The notes under the pieces are model-generated. The model made no database searches. It had not been told where the DNA came from and was given only the letters and a program-made list of their open reading frames with translations. From contig NC_089423.1 in NCBI RefSeq assembly GCF_013426205.1, forward strand, positions 2,790,001 through 2,854,000: a DNA stretch of 64,000 nt, in the 5' to 3' direction. The stretch comes from Metarhizium brunneum. Taxonomy: Eukaryota > Ascomycota > Sordariomycetes > Hypocreales > Clavicipitaceae. This document shows, piece by piece, positions 34,979 through 50,946 of this stretch. The position numbers and the translations under genes are program-made. The number at the start of each line of letters is the position of its first letter. Position 1 is the stretch's first letter.

Positions 34979-37900
34979 TTTCTTGTCGTGGTGCTTGAAG
35001 ACGACCCTATGTCGAGTGCGACTGTGTCGAGGTCGAGCTTTCATAGCCGGCACCGCCGTCTTTCTTCTTGGCCCGTCTTCCCAGAAAGAAAGGTCGTAAA
35101 CCCGAGGAGACCTCGGCAACTAAATAATGTTTCGTGGCATAGCCTACGCAGTCGCCTTTTGTTCAGTGTTCAGCCCGTTTTCTTCTTTGGTGAATGGCGT
35201 AGATGGCGGCTGTTGTGTCAATATCGTCACGTTCAACTGGCTTGGCAGAACAATATGGAAGCAGCGCCGTTGCCAAGGTCATTGTTCCTTCGGGAATTGA
35301 TCGGGTACCAATTTGGGAGGGGCAGCTTGTACTACCGCAACCTTGGACCTTGGCCGCTTTGGTGGGTAGCACAAGAGGTTTTATGGTACATGTAAGTACG
35401 GAGTACGTACGAATAAGGGCAACAACTAGGTTCCAACGTGGAATAGGTTTGGATCTGGATTTGATATTGTTTTCGTCGCTCGCCCACGGTTTCGGGTTAG
35501 ACGCCGACATCTCGGCCAATGGGGTGCCGTACGACTATACATCTCATATGTTGTTGTTGCACGACCCATTCATTGTCCATCGCCGCAAGTACCAGTAGGC
35601 GTTTCGACTGGAAATATTCCCATATTTGGCCATATTTGGTTCAGCTGTTGTCCTGCGTAAAAAAAAGGACAGCAAAAGAAAAAAAAAACTGTCAGAACTT
35701 ATACTCGGAATAAGTTTGTACATTCGTCTATTGCCCTCACAAGCCCAGTCCATCATCATTGTCATAAACCACAATTATATGCCAAGAATGTACTCTGCGA
35801 TTTGTGAACATTGTGATTCGGTCTGAAAATATGCCTAGGGTAGCCAACTTTCACCTGTACCAGACTCGTGGGGGGAGACGTTGCCATTTAAACTTTCCGG
35901 GAAATCAGATACATCATACGGCCTGGTCCAGTGTCCATCGTGAATGTGGATTTATCTCGACATGGCCGTTTTTTGCAGAGTCCCAAAATAACAGAAATCC
36001 ATCGCCCCTGTCCCATCCCGATGGAAATAGAGCTTCTGAAAAACTCCATCGGAGCTACTCCGTACAGGGTAGCTGCCTTTGCAGCGCCGCAGATGGTCGA
36101 AATACCCCTCTATACGCGCTGATAAACGAAACGCGCTGATAGACGCGTCTTCCCGAATGGTCACATTGACGGACTTCGGATAGGCCCGGGTCAGTTGTGA
36201 CAGGCAGGACATCCACAATTTGCTACTCGGTACGTCGAGTGCTGTGACGACGTGGGTTTTACAAAGTAAGCATTGAATCAAGACAACCGTCGGGGCTCCG
36301 CGCAGCATTTGCGTCAAATGGCACCGTTTTTGCACTCAAAGCAACCCTGTGTGTGAGACTCCGGGCTTCCTGTCTCAGATAAGTGAGCACGTGGACAACA
36401 TCGTCTGAGCAGGGTAGAGTTTAGCACCGCCTGTGGTTTGCCCATGTCTCAGACGGGATTTCCCTATTTTGCCCTTCGCCATTTGTGACATGCCCGGCTT
36501 GTCTTCTCTGCACGGAGTACCGGTCTGCCTGCCGACGCTGAGGCGCGACAAGTTTGTTCGATGTCGGTTCGGGGCCGGTGGCTGAATAGCTCCGGGATGG
36601 CCCATGGCTGGGGGACAAGGGACAAGGCAAACATCCTTGACGACAGATTTTTTTGGTCCTTGGCCCTAGCTTTGCACGCTAATAGTATGACCAGGCTGTT
36701 TGATCGCCAATTATTCCAGGGTCGATTTTAGCAGCATCTGAGAGAAGCTTGTCCTGTCTCCATCCCGGACGGACTGCAGGGCGGCCCAGGCGATGGCGAT
36801 GCGGGAAAAAAAGGAAAAGGTCATCTGAAGGAGCTTGCTTGAACATATGTACTACATACTCGAACGGAGCCGAGCGCAGTGGGCTGTTTCACTGCAAAAT
36901 TCAAACGGTTCTCAGGACGAAACACGCCAGGCGCATAGCTGCCCAATGGCATTGAACGAGGAGGCAGCTATGTTGAGGGTTGAACGAGACAATTTTACTT
37001 GCCCCGGACACAGCCGACAGTACGGGCTTGCTTGCGAACGTGATGAATACAGATCGAGTACCAATCATTCATTGACTTGAGATACTATGTACAAGGGTCA
37101 GCTTGGGTGATGCGGATGTCGTGAGTCGTGACGACCACGTTTGCAGTCCAAGCACATGGCGTTCTCTATTGTAAATTGCAATACAAAATGGCGGTTCAGC
37201 TGACCCCTTTCATTCACTGATGACGATATGGCCATGGGCTGTACTCCTTTACAATGAGCCCGGACAATGTCAGCCACAAGGGTCCAGGTGTTAAAAAAAG
37301 AGAGGCAAAATTAGCGTAGGTCCTTCACCGCAACACGAGATGCCGTTCGGCGACAACCTGCCGGATGGGGCGAAGGATACCTCTCAGCGCACAAGTGCTG
37401 CGTAGTAGGCCTGGCATTGTAGCATCGACGGCGTAAGAAGACTGCAAGTAGGGTCTTCGTTTATAAGTTGCTGTGAGCCTTGAATACTCATGCCATGCAT
37501 TTGCTTCATTGCATTGTTGAAGACGTCATTGAAGGTGGATTGACTGGCTTCGGCCTCGGATCCAAATAATGCGATTGGTGGGCGGTAACTGTATATCTCG
37601 TCTCAGCAAGTCTCATTTCCCGTCTCGCTTGGTCTTGCTCCAGAATTCCTCTTGAGATGTACGGAGTATACGCGGGCAGGCCGATACGGCGGCCAGCTCA
37701 GCAGTTATGTTATGTTATTATAAGCATTATTATGGAGAGCTGGCGAGTCGGGCGCAGACAATGGTGAACTTCAGCCACCAATTTGCTCCGTAATGCTCTC
37801 GTGGCGCCACATGCGCAACAGGGAGTTCAGCCATCCTGTCGTGACATTCATGAGAGTTCCTTTTTCCTTGTTCGTTTTCCCTACAGCAAGACATAGCTTC

Positions 37901-40080
37901 ACGCCCAGCCTCCCTACCCAGCCGCCTTGAGAGGAAGCAGGACAGCGATCGCGGGGAAACGAGGTCCTTGACCATTGACAATTGATTAATGATGGGTGAT
38001 TGACTCAGACAACCTGCGTCTTATATTAGTACGGCCCACACTTTGCACATGTGGCCGATGAGAGCGTTGTACATACATTCCGATCTATTACCCGCAAGAG
38101 CAGACGAGGGCAAACCCCTGACGAACATGGTGTTTTGCTGGTTGGAATGGAGACTCGACTGATGTGCCGGGTACATCATTGTGTGTGCCACGGGCATCTT
38201 CTGACGTGAACCGGGGGCCAAGGACCGCCTTATCTGACGTATGTTACCCGAACGGTTTGCTTAGCTGGGGCAGCATGAATCAATGCTGTTCGAGCGTACA
38301 ATAGCGCGGGCATTGCTTTGCATATTCGTTGTGCACATGTGGAGGGATGTAACAGGGCTTTCCCTGCAAGTGGTTGAAGTACGGAGTACGGAGTACTAGC
38401 AGTATCGCATCTATTCTTTATAGCTCATAGGACGCAACTTGAAGGTGTGACAAAAGGATGATCTGTACGGCCGTTATTCTGGTTGTCGGCGGCAAGGCCG
38501 TGCAGCGACGTTGCATCATCTGCATATAATTGCTCCTAATGCATAGAATATACACATACAGCAGCCGCGGAACCAAGGGGACGCATGGCGAAATGGACAT
38601 GTCTTTGAACGAGGGGTTGGATCAGCTCCCTGACTTCCGAAGCTGGTGTTGGGGAGTGGATAGAATGCTCTCCATACCATGAGCTATTACTACTTTATCA
38701 GGTGACGGCTCAGTGCTGTGTGAAACTCATTGCAAACCCCCGGACGAGTAAAAAAAGCAATATCTGAAGCAAGGAAGCTAGTAGCGCCGTGAGTTGTCAA
38801 GACAAGACTGGCAAACGAGAAGAGCTCGTCCAGAACATTGTATAACAGAGAGCTCAGCCTTGAGCTGGGATCAACCTGGCATCCACATCGTGCTCGTCAG
38901 CTGCTACTGCATGTTGCATTGACCGTGATGAACTGTGTGGGATGGAGCGAGCGTGGCTGCTGGCTGCGTGGGCATCAGGCATTCGGCCGTGGCTTGTTGT
39001 TCAACGTGGTATGCTCTGTGTGTGTGTGGGCTAATGTGCTCGAGTGGGTTGTGGATGTGTTGGGCTCGGGTTCGACGACGTTGGAGGAGAGAGACCAGTG
39101 GCCAGGCTGGGAAGATGGGACAGGATACAGGATGCGGTGGCACCCACTGCCAGCGAACCGCCCGTGCCGGCATTGATAGTGTACAGTACGGAGTATGAAC
39201 TAAGCGAGGGGCACTGTAAAGGCGTCGCAGTGTCTCGTAATGCTCCCACTTGAAATGTTTACCGAGCACCCCGTTCCCGAGTAGAAAGCTGACACAATTA
39301 TTACTGGAGGACTCTGCCATAGGCTCCTAGGTACCCGAACATTGAAAGTAGGCAACTTTTCAAGATGCTCCCCGTGCCTGTATTTGCAAGTACTCTGGCT
39401 GATCCATCTGCGCGGGCGCGTCAGGACAACTGCGCTTTTTAAAGTCGAGTACGTTTGCTACACAGTGTCCCCATGCATCTTCGGAGCGTGGACCACACCG
39501 TGATTGGGAGGCTGGGCCATTCGGCCACATCTGGCCACGAATCTGGTCACGAATCTGGTCATCATGTCCTCCCAAACACCAACGACTCCATCTGATGGCA
39601 CCTCGAGACTTGGCTCGCTGGACCGTCTCTGGATCGCCCGCAAGGCTCTCCACCGCGGTGCAGATGCACAGGCGCCAACGCCCCCCACCATTGGCTGGTT
39701 GGTGCGGCCCGGGGCTGGAAGAGCTCACCGCCTCTTCAACCCCCCTCCCCGCCGGCCCCTTCCCCATGCCGCTCACATTCCCGACGCCCACAATCGTCTA
39801 CCACCACCAGTACCAGCGCCAGCACCACCACCGACGGTGCATCTGCTGCCTGTCCGTCTTTGTCGAGCACCCTCGCAGATTCCCGCAGAGCCACATCCAG
39901 CACGCGGCCTGGTCTGCGGGTTCCTTCTGCTTCACTCCCGGGCCTTCTTCCTCCCTCTTGCTCATTTTTGCCTCCTTACACCTCCTCTACCAGGGACTTC
40001 ACGAAAGAGCGGTGTCACCCGCTCGCCTCTACAATATCACCGCCTCTCGCAACCAATCTCTGCTCTCAATTTCCGTCAGC
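34979..40080. promoter_or_regulatory. Gene-poor block, 5.1 kb, upstream of farnesyltransferase and the transcription factor
   Basis: The region lies between two divergent genes. It holds many motif copies (near 35397, 36057, 36511, 37660, 38379 doubled, 39186) and no supported gene. The last 500 bases before 40081 form a frame open to the downstream start codon but are Pro/Ser/His-biased and C-rich, which I read as 5' leader. Very long upstream regions are common for developmental transcription factors in fungi; that reading is inference. Confidence 0.45.
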
Positions 40081-42643
40081 ATGACCCTCGACTTCAACAC
40101 CAATGGCGGGGGGGAAGCCTTGATCAATCTGAATTTCGATCAGCACCACCGAGACCAAACCGCTTATGCATATTCAACGACACCGGCTACTTATCCAAGC
40201 CCACCAACTGCCTCCGGAATCATGACCAACACCCGACCCTGGACCTTTCCGGTCGATATGGCCTCGAGCAATCCACAGGCGACCTCAACCGCCTCGCCCG
40301 AGGACCATCAAGGGAGTTCACCGTTGTCTCATGCCTCGAGTCCGCAGAGCCAGCACTCCCCGTTGCAACAGTCTCCTTTTCAGCCCGCCGCCAATCCCTT
40401 GACTGACTGGGCTCTGCAACAACAGCAACAGCGCCATCAGCAAGCCGCGGCGGCGCACCAGCAACCTCAACAGCCATTGCCTGCCCAGGATCTGGCTCAA
40501 TTTATCCAAGACAGTGCTCTCCTCGGCTTCAATGCCTTCCCTCAAAACTTTCAGCCCAGTCCTCTGGACTATCTGCCGCCCACGACACAAGCCGCATTGC
40601 AAGCCAATCTCTTAGAATCGCCTTTTACATCTATGCCCCCTATGGAGGAAACTGCTCATGCTATGCATTGGGGAAGCAGTGGAATGGACAACTGGCACGA
40701 CTTTCAGAGCACCTTGCAGATGGACGGCCTGCCTCGATTAGACAGTGTCGGCAGCAATTCACCAACTGGAACCTATCTGGAAGTTCTGTCCCTCCCCTCA
40801 TCGTCTGGAGAAGGGTGGGCGATGGTTGACTGGAGTCACCATGGATTGGACCACTTCCAGCAAGCTCAAAACGCGGCCATTTTTAACCCTGGTCAGACTT
40901 TGCATCTGAGGACGAACTCGGACTCCTCAGAAGGTGCCAACTCAATGGAATTCGGTAGCTTCGAGGAGATTCCACGCTTCCCGTACTCGCCCTTCTCACC
41001 GGAGTCGGATGGCTACGCCGATCAAAATTGTAACCACAACCATCGTAATTGTGTTGCCGAGACTCGCAACCACACCCTTGATACAGTCAGCCCCACCGCC
41101 TCTGTCGCTCCCGTGGCCACCAAGGTTGAATCTTCATCCTCGGTTCGCCATAGCCCTGGTAGTGGTGCCGGCTCTGTATCCCCGGCATCCACCACGACTT
41201 CGAGAAGGAATTCTGGACCTCGCAAGAGCCCCATTACAAAGACAACCACTAAAACAATTATTCGTCGATCATCTAACGGCAAGAAAGACGGCACTGTTGA
41301 GAAGAAGGTTGGACGGAGAAAGGGGCCCCTTCTACCGGAGCAACGAAAGCAAGCCAGCGAGATCAGAAAGCTGAGAGCTTGCCTTCGCTGCAAGTTCCTT
41401 AAAAAGACGTGTGACAAGGGCGAGCCTTGTGCTGGTTGCCAACCGTCGCATGCCCGACTGTGGCAGGTTCCGTGTACGCGCATAGACATCAAGGATATTG
41501 GCTATTTCATGAAGGATTGGAAGGCTGACTATGAGAGACATGTCGATCTTGGCATGTCGGTCTACAATGTCAAGGGTTTCTCCTCCAAAGAGACTCTGAT
41601 GTGGATTACCCACGGATATGGCTTCGCCCTTCCTGTTATGGTTCGCGAAGTATATGTCGCAGATGAGGGTTGCTTCTCTGTCGAGTGGGTTGAGTCGACT
41701 GTTGCCCATCAGGACCCTATCGACTTTGAAACTCGCACGGAGAAGCTTGACGTCGGTGCTGAAGGCATTCGTCTTGATGCCCTGCAAGAGTATCTCGATA
41801 AACACGTCGATGGGCCATTTGAGGACTTTATTGATGACCACTTTGAAGGAACCCCATTCATTACGGAAATTCTCAAGACAGCTCACCGCTACTACGTCAA
41901 AGACAGGATGCCCGTCATCAAGAAGGCACTGAAGCTTGTCCTGGCTTACAATCTGACGATGCACATCACCATGGTCGAAAACCAAGGCTCCGAGGTCACC
42001 CTGGATGGCCAGATTGACGATGAAGACTCCAAGTTTTATGGCCGCACCGTAGCACCTGTCATGATCAACTTCCAGATCAAGTGTGCCTTGGCGGACATGT
42101 GGCGTGAGCTGCAAAAGGATATTCTGGAGGAACTGTCTGCATTATACTCGGGCGTTTATAGTGGCGAGAAGATGAAGAACTGGCCGACCATCTTTATGCT
42201 GGCTTCGATCCTCCTTGCCGTTTGGGAAGAGATGCAGTTTGACTGCCACTACCGCGTCCCTGATCCCGCGGCGGTGAACAAGTTTTGCCACGATATGGAG
42301 ACGACCCCTGTTGGCGTTATTGTGGGCCTCTTCCACGCCATCTCTCAGAAGTTACCCGCCTTCACCGACTGGGACACCAGACAACACGGCCACCTCCTTC
42401 ATAACAACGTCTCTGTTTGTGAGGCTATGACTGAAGTTCGCCAACACGTCATCAAGCACGGTAAGTTGCAGAGATCCCCCCTTCATAAGCACAGTCTAGG
42501 TTTTGCTTCAACCAGTTGCTAATATGATATGCTGTCCAGAGGCCTACCTGCGTACTCGCAAGGAGCAGACCAAGTTTGATCGGTACGACTTTGACTCATT
42601 GTCGAACAAGTTCTTGTCCAAGCTGGTCATTCGCGCCAACTAG
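40081..42643 (+). CDS. Zn2Cys6-type transcription factor with central zinc cluster
   Basis: Two exons, 40081-42460 and 42540-42643, give 827 residues. The cysteine pattern C434-X2-C437-X6-C444-X5-C450-X2-C453-X11-C465 matches a fungal Zn2Cys6 cluster, except that the final spacing (11) is longer than the usual 6-8. A basic Ser/Arg/Lys stretch precedes it. The cluster sits in the middle of the protein rather than near the N-terminus. It follows about 430 Gln/Ser/Pro-rich residues that could be an activation region. The C-terminal 360 residues look folded (DYERHVDLGMSVYNVKGFSSKETLMW and onward) and are probably a conserved regulatory domain. The start at 40081 gives MTLDFN. The frame is open upstream to an ATG at 39595, but that part looks untranslated. 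Intron ends are GTAAGT and CAG with a GCTAAT branch. Target genes cannot be inferred. Confidence 0.85.
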
Positions 42644-46042
<3,399 letters not shown>

Positions 46043-47087
46043 TTGATTGGACGATGAATGTTTGATAATTGATTTCATGGGATGCTTCCGAATGGAAGCG
46101 GTATAAGGCGTTTGTGGTTTAATGGCACTGGCAACCGGGCTTATTCGCTTTATACCTTAGCTAGGCATCTGATCATCTGCGTGAGTTCAATTAAACACGC
46201 CGAATACAAGTCACTTTATATTCTTGCTCAAGGTGTTGATGACATGTGTGATTTGCCAAATTTGATATGTGCAGACTCAATTTCAGTCTATGATGCAGAA
46301 GTAGGCGGCCGCCCGCGTCGTTAGTTTGCCAGTTGTGGATTGAAGTGGTCATCTATGATGTGCTTGGTAAACTCTTAGGTATCAAAAGCCTACTTAAGTA
46401 CCATGTGTGTCTGGCCATGCCGTAGCAAAAATATTCGCCGCGCCCCGAGCCGTGTTTAGCATGGGGAGCAGAACTGCGTTAGATTCCTAGATCCGGGATT
46501 CAAAGACAGTAAGAGACTAAAGAAATAGACCGTCTACGCATCGTGACGCGTCAGACGTACCAGCACAATCAGTGCAGCGCCGCGGCCCGCTAACCAAGGC
46601 CATCTCGCGATAGCCTCAGCCACCGTGTTCATGGAAGCAAGCCTTGCATGTTGTAGTAGTTTGTCCGCGCGCGTATGTACTTATGTATTCCGTACTTAAG
46701 TACCCTGGTAATCAGTGTTGGGGTGTGGTGGGGCATTTTCTGTCTGGCATGCGTCGCCTGACTAAACTTACTTCAGTACCTAAGTACTCCGCAGTATGCG
46801 TTGGTATAGCTATAACTTCGAGCCTTCACCTCCTTCAATTTCTTCAACCTCGTCGCACTGTCGGCTATGTATGTATAATTCGCCACGAAGCTATGAATTC
46901 CAAAACGCTGCAACTGGGAATACAGGAGCCACTAGGATTGCCTCTGCCACCCTGATACGCGGCGAAGTGTGACATTGCCACCCGATCTTCCACTTTACTC
47001 CCAGCACATCTACGAGTATCCAGCATTCAAATCAAAGTCTGTTCGCGCTGAAACCATCATCGCATACGCCAGCTGGTGCTATAGGCC
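46043..47087. other. Intergenic region between polyubiquitin and the RING ligase
   Basis: No gene seen. It holds the polyubiquitin 3' flank and the promoter of the ligase. Several GTACTTAAGTACC-type palindromic words occur near 46388-46400 and 46690-46703 and again near 46780. Confidence 0.5.
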
Positions 47088-49282
47088 ATGACTTCTTACT
47101 TTTATCATTTAAAGTTTGAACTGTACCCTACACCGAACCCGACAGGCGCAAGCGGTGATCAACAAGCTGAACAAGCCCACCTTTGGCTGCCATCGCCAGA
47201 TACCAACGTCTTTGACGACTTGCCGTCGCACCCACACCCAGTTCGACCAGCGACTGGAGCTGTACCGTCATCCGAAACTTCTCATAGCTTCTCTGCCGAC
47301 GGACCTTGCTCTTCCTTGGCGTCGAGTTCTTTAGACAGCTTGCCCGACGGCGTGATTGACTGCGGCGTGTCGCGTGCCCCGGTTCGCCGCTCCGACAAAC
47401 GACTTGAAATCATAACCGAGAGACAGTGGCTAGAGCGGGTGAATAGCTACCCTCCTCCACCGTCTAGCGCCGCCTTGCGCCCCCAGACTGCCGTCAAGGA
47501 CTGGCGTTTTGGCCGGGTGAATATCGAGACTATCGACCCGGCTGCCGCCGGAGCTGCCGTGGGAATGGCAGGAGAATCGAGTCGAGCCGGCCCATCTGCG
47601 GCACCGGCTCTTGGCCCATCGTACGGAGGGGAAGGAACAGCTACAAAGGCCAGTTTCATACCGTGTGAGACCAAGAATACAGAAGTGGGATGGGGCGTCG
47701 TTCACTTTTATCGTGAGGGTGATGAGACGACTGTATTTGGTGCTTCTTTGCAAGAGCAAGGGCAAGAAGAAGAGCAAGAAGAGACTTCTTCTTTGCAAGA
47801 TTGCACTACGTTGTGTATACCTGCTGTGCCCGTATACATGTCGCCCAGCGACTTGTTGGGTTTTGTGGGTGAACGATGGCTTGAAGATATTAGCCACTGC
47901 CGAATGGTCATGACATCAAGTATGAATAGGTATTTGGTTTTGTTGAAGTTTAGGGACAGCAGGTTTGCAAAGAAGTGGAAGAGGGAGTTTGACGGCAAGG
48001 TTTTCAACTCGGTTGAGGTATGTCTGCCTTTGTTTTTTTTTTGTCTGTCGTCGAGGAGACATGCTAAGTGTGATTCTAGCCGCAACCATGCCACGTTGTA
48101 TTTGTCAAATCTATAACATTCGAGACACCAAAGTTGTCTCAACGAGCTGACTACTCCAAGGCTCAGTCATCTTCTTCTGCTGTCTCTAGCAGCCTAAAGC
48201 CGTTTCCGCCACCGACGCCGAATCTGATTGAGCTTCCCACCTGTCCCGTTTGTTTGGAAAGGATGGATGAGACCAGTGGACTGCTGACAATTCCATGCTC
48301 TCATATTTTCCACTGCAACTGTTTGCAAAGTTGGAAGGGATCAGGCTGTCCCGTCTGTCGGTTCACGAATACGTCAGAGTTGGAAGGCACTCCCAACGAT
48401 CCGGCCAACCCGTACTCACAGCCATTTGGATCGTCGGTATCAAACCTATGTACAGTATGTGACTGTGCAGATGATCTGTGGATTTGTCTTATATGTGGCT
48501 ACTTGGGTTGTGGACGATATAAAGGCGGCCACGCAAAAGACCATTGGAAGGATACGGCGCATAGCTTTGCCCTAGAACTGGAGACACAGCACGTGTGGGA
48601 TTACGCTGGCGATCTATGGGTACACCGACTTATTCGTGATAAAGGCGACGGCAAGGTTGTAGAATTGCCCAACAGAAGCAATCAGAGCGGGCGTTCTCTC
48701 GATGAGGATGTCGTACCTCGAGCGAAGCTCGACAACATTGGTCTCGAATACACACAACTTCTAATGAGCCAGCTCGAGTCCCAAAGATCATACTACGAAG
48801 AAATGCTTAGCAAAGCCGTCGACAAAGCCGCAAAGGCGGCGGCGGCGGCAGAATCCATGGCCTTGCAATCATCCGCTGCGACAGAAAAACTCAATGAACT
48901 GGAAGAAAAGTTCAAGTCCTTAACCGCCGATACTATCCCGCAACTGGAGAGGGACTTGGAACGGGAACGCAACAAGGCGTCCAAAAGCGACAAGCTGGCT
49001 CGGAATATGGGCAAGTCTCTTCAGGAGGAGAAGCGTGTCAACGAGGGACTCATGAAGAGGATCGAGCATCTGGGCAGTGAGAACGAGAAGGCGATGGAGC
49101 AGCTTGGGGAAATGAAGAGCGAAGTGGAAGAGCTGAAGGAGATGAATAGAGATTTGAGCATGTTTATTTCAGGGCAGGAGAAACTCAAGCAATTGGAGAA
49201 CGAGGGCCAGCTTGAGGAGGGAGAGCTGCAAGAGGGGAGCGCCAGCGTGCCGGAAAAGAAAGGGAGGAGGAGGAAGCGGTGA
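47088..49282 (+). CDS. ETP1: BRAP2/Etp1-family RING-H2 and UBP-zinc-finger protein (E3 ubiquitin ligase)
   Basis: Two exons, 47088-48017 and 48080-49282, give 710 residues. The architecture is that of human BRAP and yeast Etp1. It has an N-terminal BRAP2 domain ending across the splice junction (about 190-325), a RING-H2 finger at 365-404 (CPVCLERM, PCSHIFHCNCL, CPVCR), and a UBP-type zinc finger at about 434-493 (CTVCDCADDLWICLICGYLGCGRYKGGHAKDH). A long C-terminal coiled coil (about 540-690) ends in a Lys/Arg tail. Family members bind ubiquitin's free C-terminus through the UBP finger. Etp1 is linked to ethanol tolerance in yeast, and BRAP to Ras/MAPK signalling; the role here is inferred. 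The intron at 48018-48079 has GTATGT and TAG ends and sits exactly where PQPCHVVFVK resumes. An N-terminal region of about 180 residues is disordered and little conserved. Confidence 0.93.
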
Positions 49283-50946
49283 TGGTGCGAAAGCGAGGCG
49301 TATTGTTGCCGTGTTATAGATGTGTTGTCGTTGTTTTGGATCCTGCGAGAGTTGCCAACTGGTATTATTTGGAAATTGCGAGTTCCATAAAGCGATTGTA
49401 TTGACACATGGACACAAGTAGACAGCGAGAAGGGATGGCAATCGGAACAGCCTCCCACAACCTTGGCCGGCAGCATGTCTAGGATCAGACCGTTGCACCC
49501 TTTCGTATCAGCGTTTGACGGAAACAAGTCTGCTCGGTTGGCTGGCGTGGGTGAAACCCCGTCTCTTGCTCTACTGAGACCACGTATGGAAAGGTTCACC
49601 AGATGTCTTGGCTAGCGCGAACGGTTTCTGAATTTCTTTTTTCATCCTCTGATTGTCCATCGAGCCTCAATTGACATGTGCTTGTGAGATCTTGCTCATC
49701 AGCACGTGCTTATGCCGTGCCATGCGAACGTCATCACAGGCTGCCGAAACCACCGAGCCGCCGCCGACCGGGGGCGTGCTCACTAGGGGCAAAATTTAAC
49801 TTGAGCCAGGAACCACTGACAGGATCTGAAGTATGGAGTGAAAAGTCGAAATTGCGCACTTGATGGCTGACAGCTCGGCCCTAGGTTCGGCGGGCCCGCT
49901 ACGGAGCACCAAGGTTGCGAAAGTTGGTTGGGCACGGAGGGTCTGCCATTCGGTGTGAGGAACAGGGGTGAGGCATCGGGATAACAGAGTGACATCTGGA
50001 CATGGTGTGCGTCCACGGCGTGAGAAATCGAGAAGGATTCACGATAACCCGGTGCAAGTCCGGACAAGCCGTTCCATCTTGGCGGGGCAGACGAATTGAT
50101 TATCGCGAAGGGGCTCCCTCTCGTATACTCCGAGTTGGTAAGACGAGGCCCGAGGCTTACACGGCTGGAGACGATGTTGGCATGGCGTTCCAGCTGAAGA
50201 CGGACCGGAGATTCTCTGTTGGTTCGGTTTGCAGCATCATCGCGGCAATCTTTGACAACGTTTCGTGCCCCCCACCAGTCCTGTCAAGACTCAAGAACAT
50301 GTTCAGCGTTGCATTTCCCATCTCCATCAGGTGGCGTAGCGGGACGGGTTGATAGAACTGAGTCCACTTGTGAGCTGAGATATCATGCGTTTGCGATATT
50401 CCAGGGTAGGAACACAGATGATACGGGGGCTTGGGTGCTGGTGGTGTTGAGATAGGGGATTGAATGTTCGAGGTTGATTGAGCATGGCACGACATGGCAC
50501 TGGGAGCACTTGGTACCGCGCAGTCACTGGACGCCACTAGCGTCTTGGTCTGTTCGCCAGTGCGCCGCCTTTTCCCCAGCGGCCCCAGCCCCTCATCCGT
50601 GGCTGGCCTAGCCGCCTGTAGCCTGTGCCCGCAGTGCATGCTTAGCCTCAACATTGAAGTTGAGTGCCAAGTACGGAGGGGAAGCTCCAGCCAAACATGA
50701 ATGGACCTTGCACCAACATTGAAGCCTCCTCAGCTCCAGGCGTTGTTGGCCCTGCCATCTTCAATCAAAGACACCTCTCGCGCCCGCGCTCCTGCTCCTG
50801 CTCCTCCCCTTCAGACACGCCATCTGTTTCTCACCTCGTGCCTCAGTGTTGTGTCGTGACCATTGCCGGGGCGGCGACAGGCACCGCAAACTGAGCTGCA
50901 TGTAGCTCTCAGTGCTGACGAGACCACCACATTGCAGCTGCGAGCC
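49283..50946. other. Intergenic region between the RING ligase and the acyltransferase
   Basis: No firmly supported gene. A minus-strand frame at 50157-50642 is listed separately as a weak candidate. The final 150 bases before the acyltransferase are its leader. Confidence 0.45.
50157..50642 (-). CDS. Weak candidate ORF, 161 residues, unrecognised
   Basis: The frame starts at an ATG (50642) and ends at 50157. The C-terminal half has a protein-like character: HKWTQFYQPVPLRHLMEMGN, then TLNMFLSLDRTGGGHETL, then helices rich in Met/Ala/Leu. Codon use there is balanced. The N-terminal half is Pro/Ser-rich with a KRRR cluster and may not be translated as shown. A CAG acceptor (GATATCTCAG) just before the better half suggests a spliced start. 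No domain recognised; it could be a chance frame. Confidence 0.25.
   Translation of the reverse strand, partial: SMHCGHRLQAARPATDEGLGPLGKRRRTGEQTKTLVASSDCAVPSAPSAMSCHAQSTSNIQSPISTPPAPKPPYHLCSYPGISQTHDISAHKWTQFYQPVPLRHLMEMGNATLNMFLSLDRTGGGHETLSKIAAMMLQTEPTENLRSVFSWNAMPTSSPAV

Noticed and set aside
35045..35119. Longer farnesyltransferase beta N-terminus
   Set aside because: Position 35119 is TTG, not ATG, so the extension beyond 35044 cannot be initiated there.
38904..39320. 138-residue minus-strand frame upstream of the transcription factor
   Set aside because: Overlapped by several frames on both strands and rich in His/Pro without a pattern; probably chance.
39595..40080. N-terminal extension of the transcription factor to an upstream ATG
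   Set aside because: The extra 162 residues are Pro/His/Ser/Cys-biased and look like translated leader; the protein proper begins MTLDFN at 40081.
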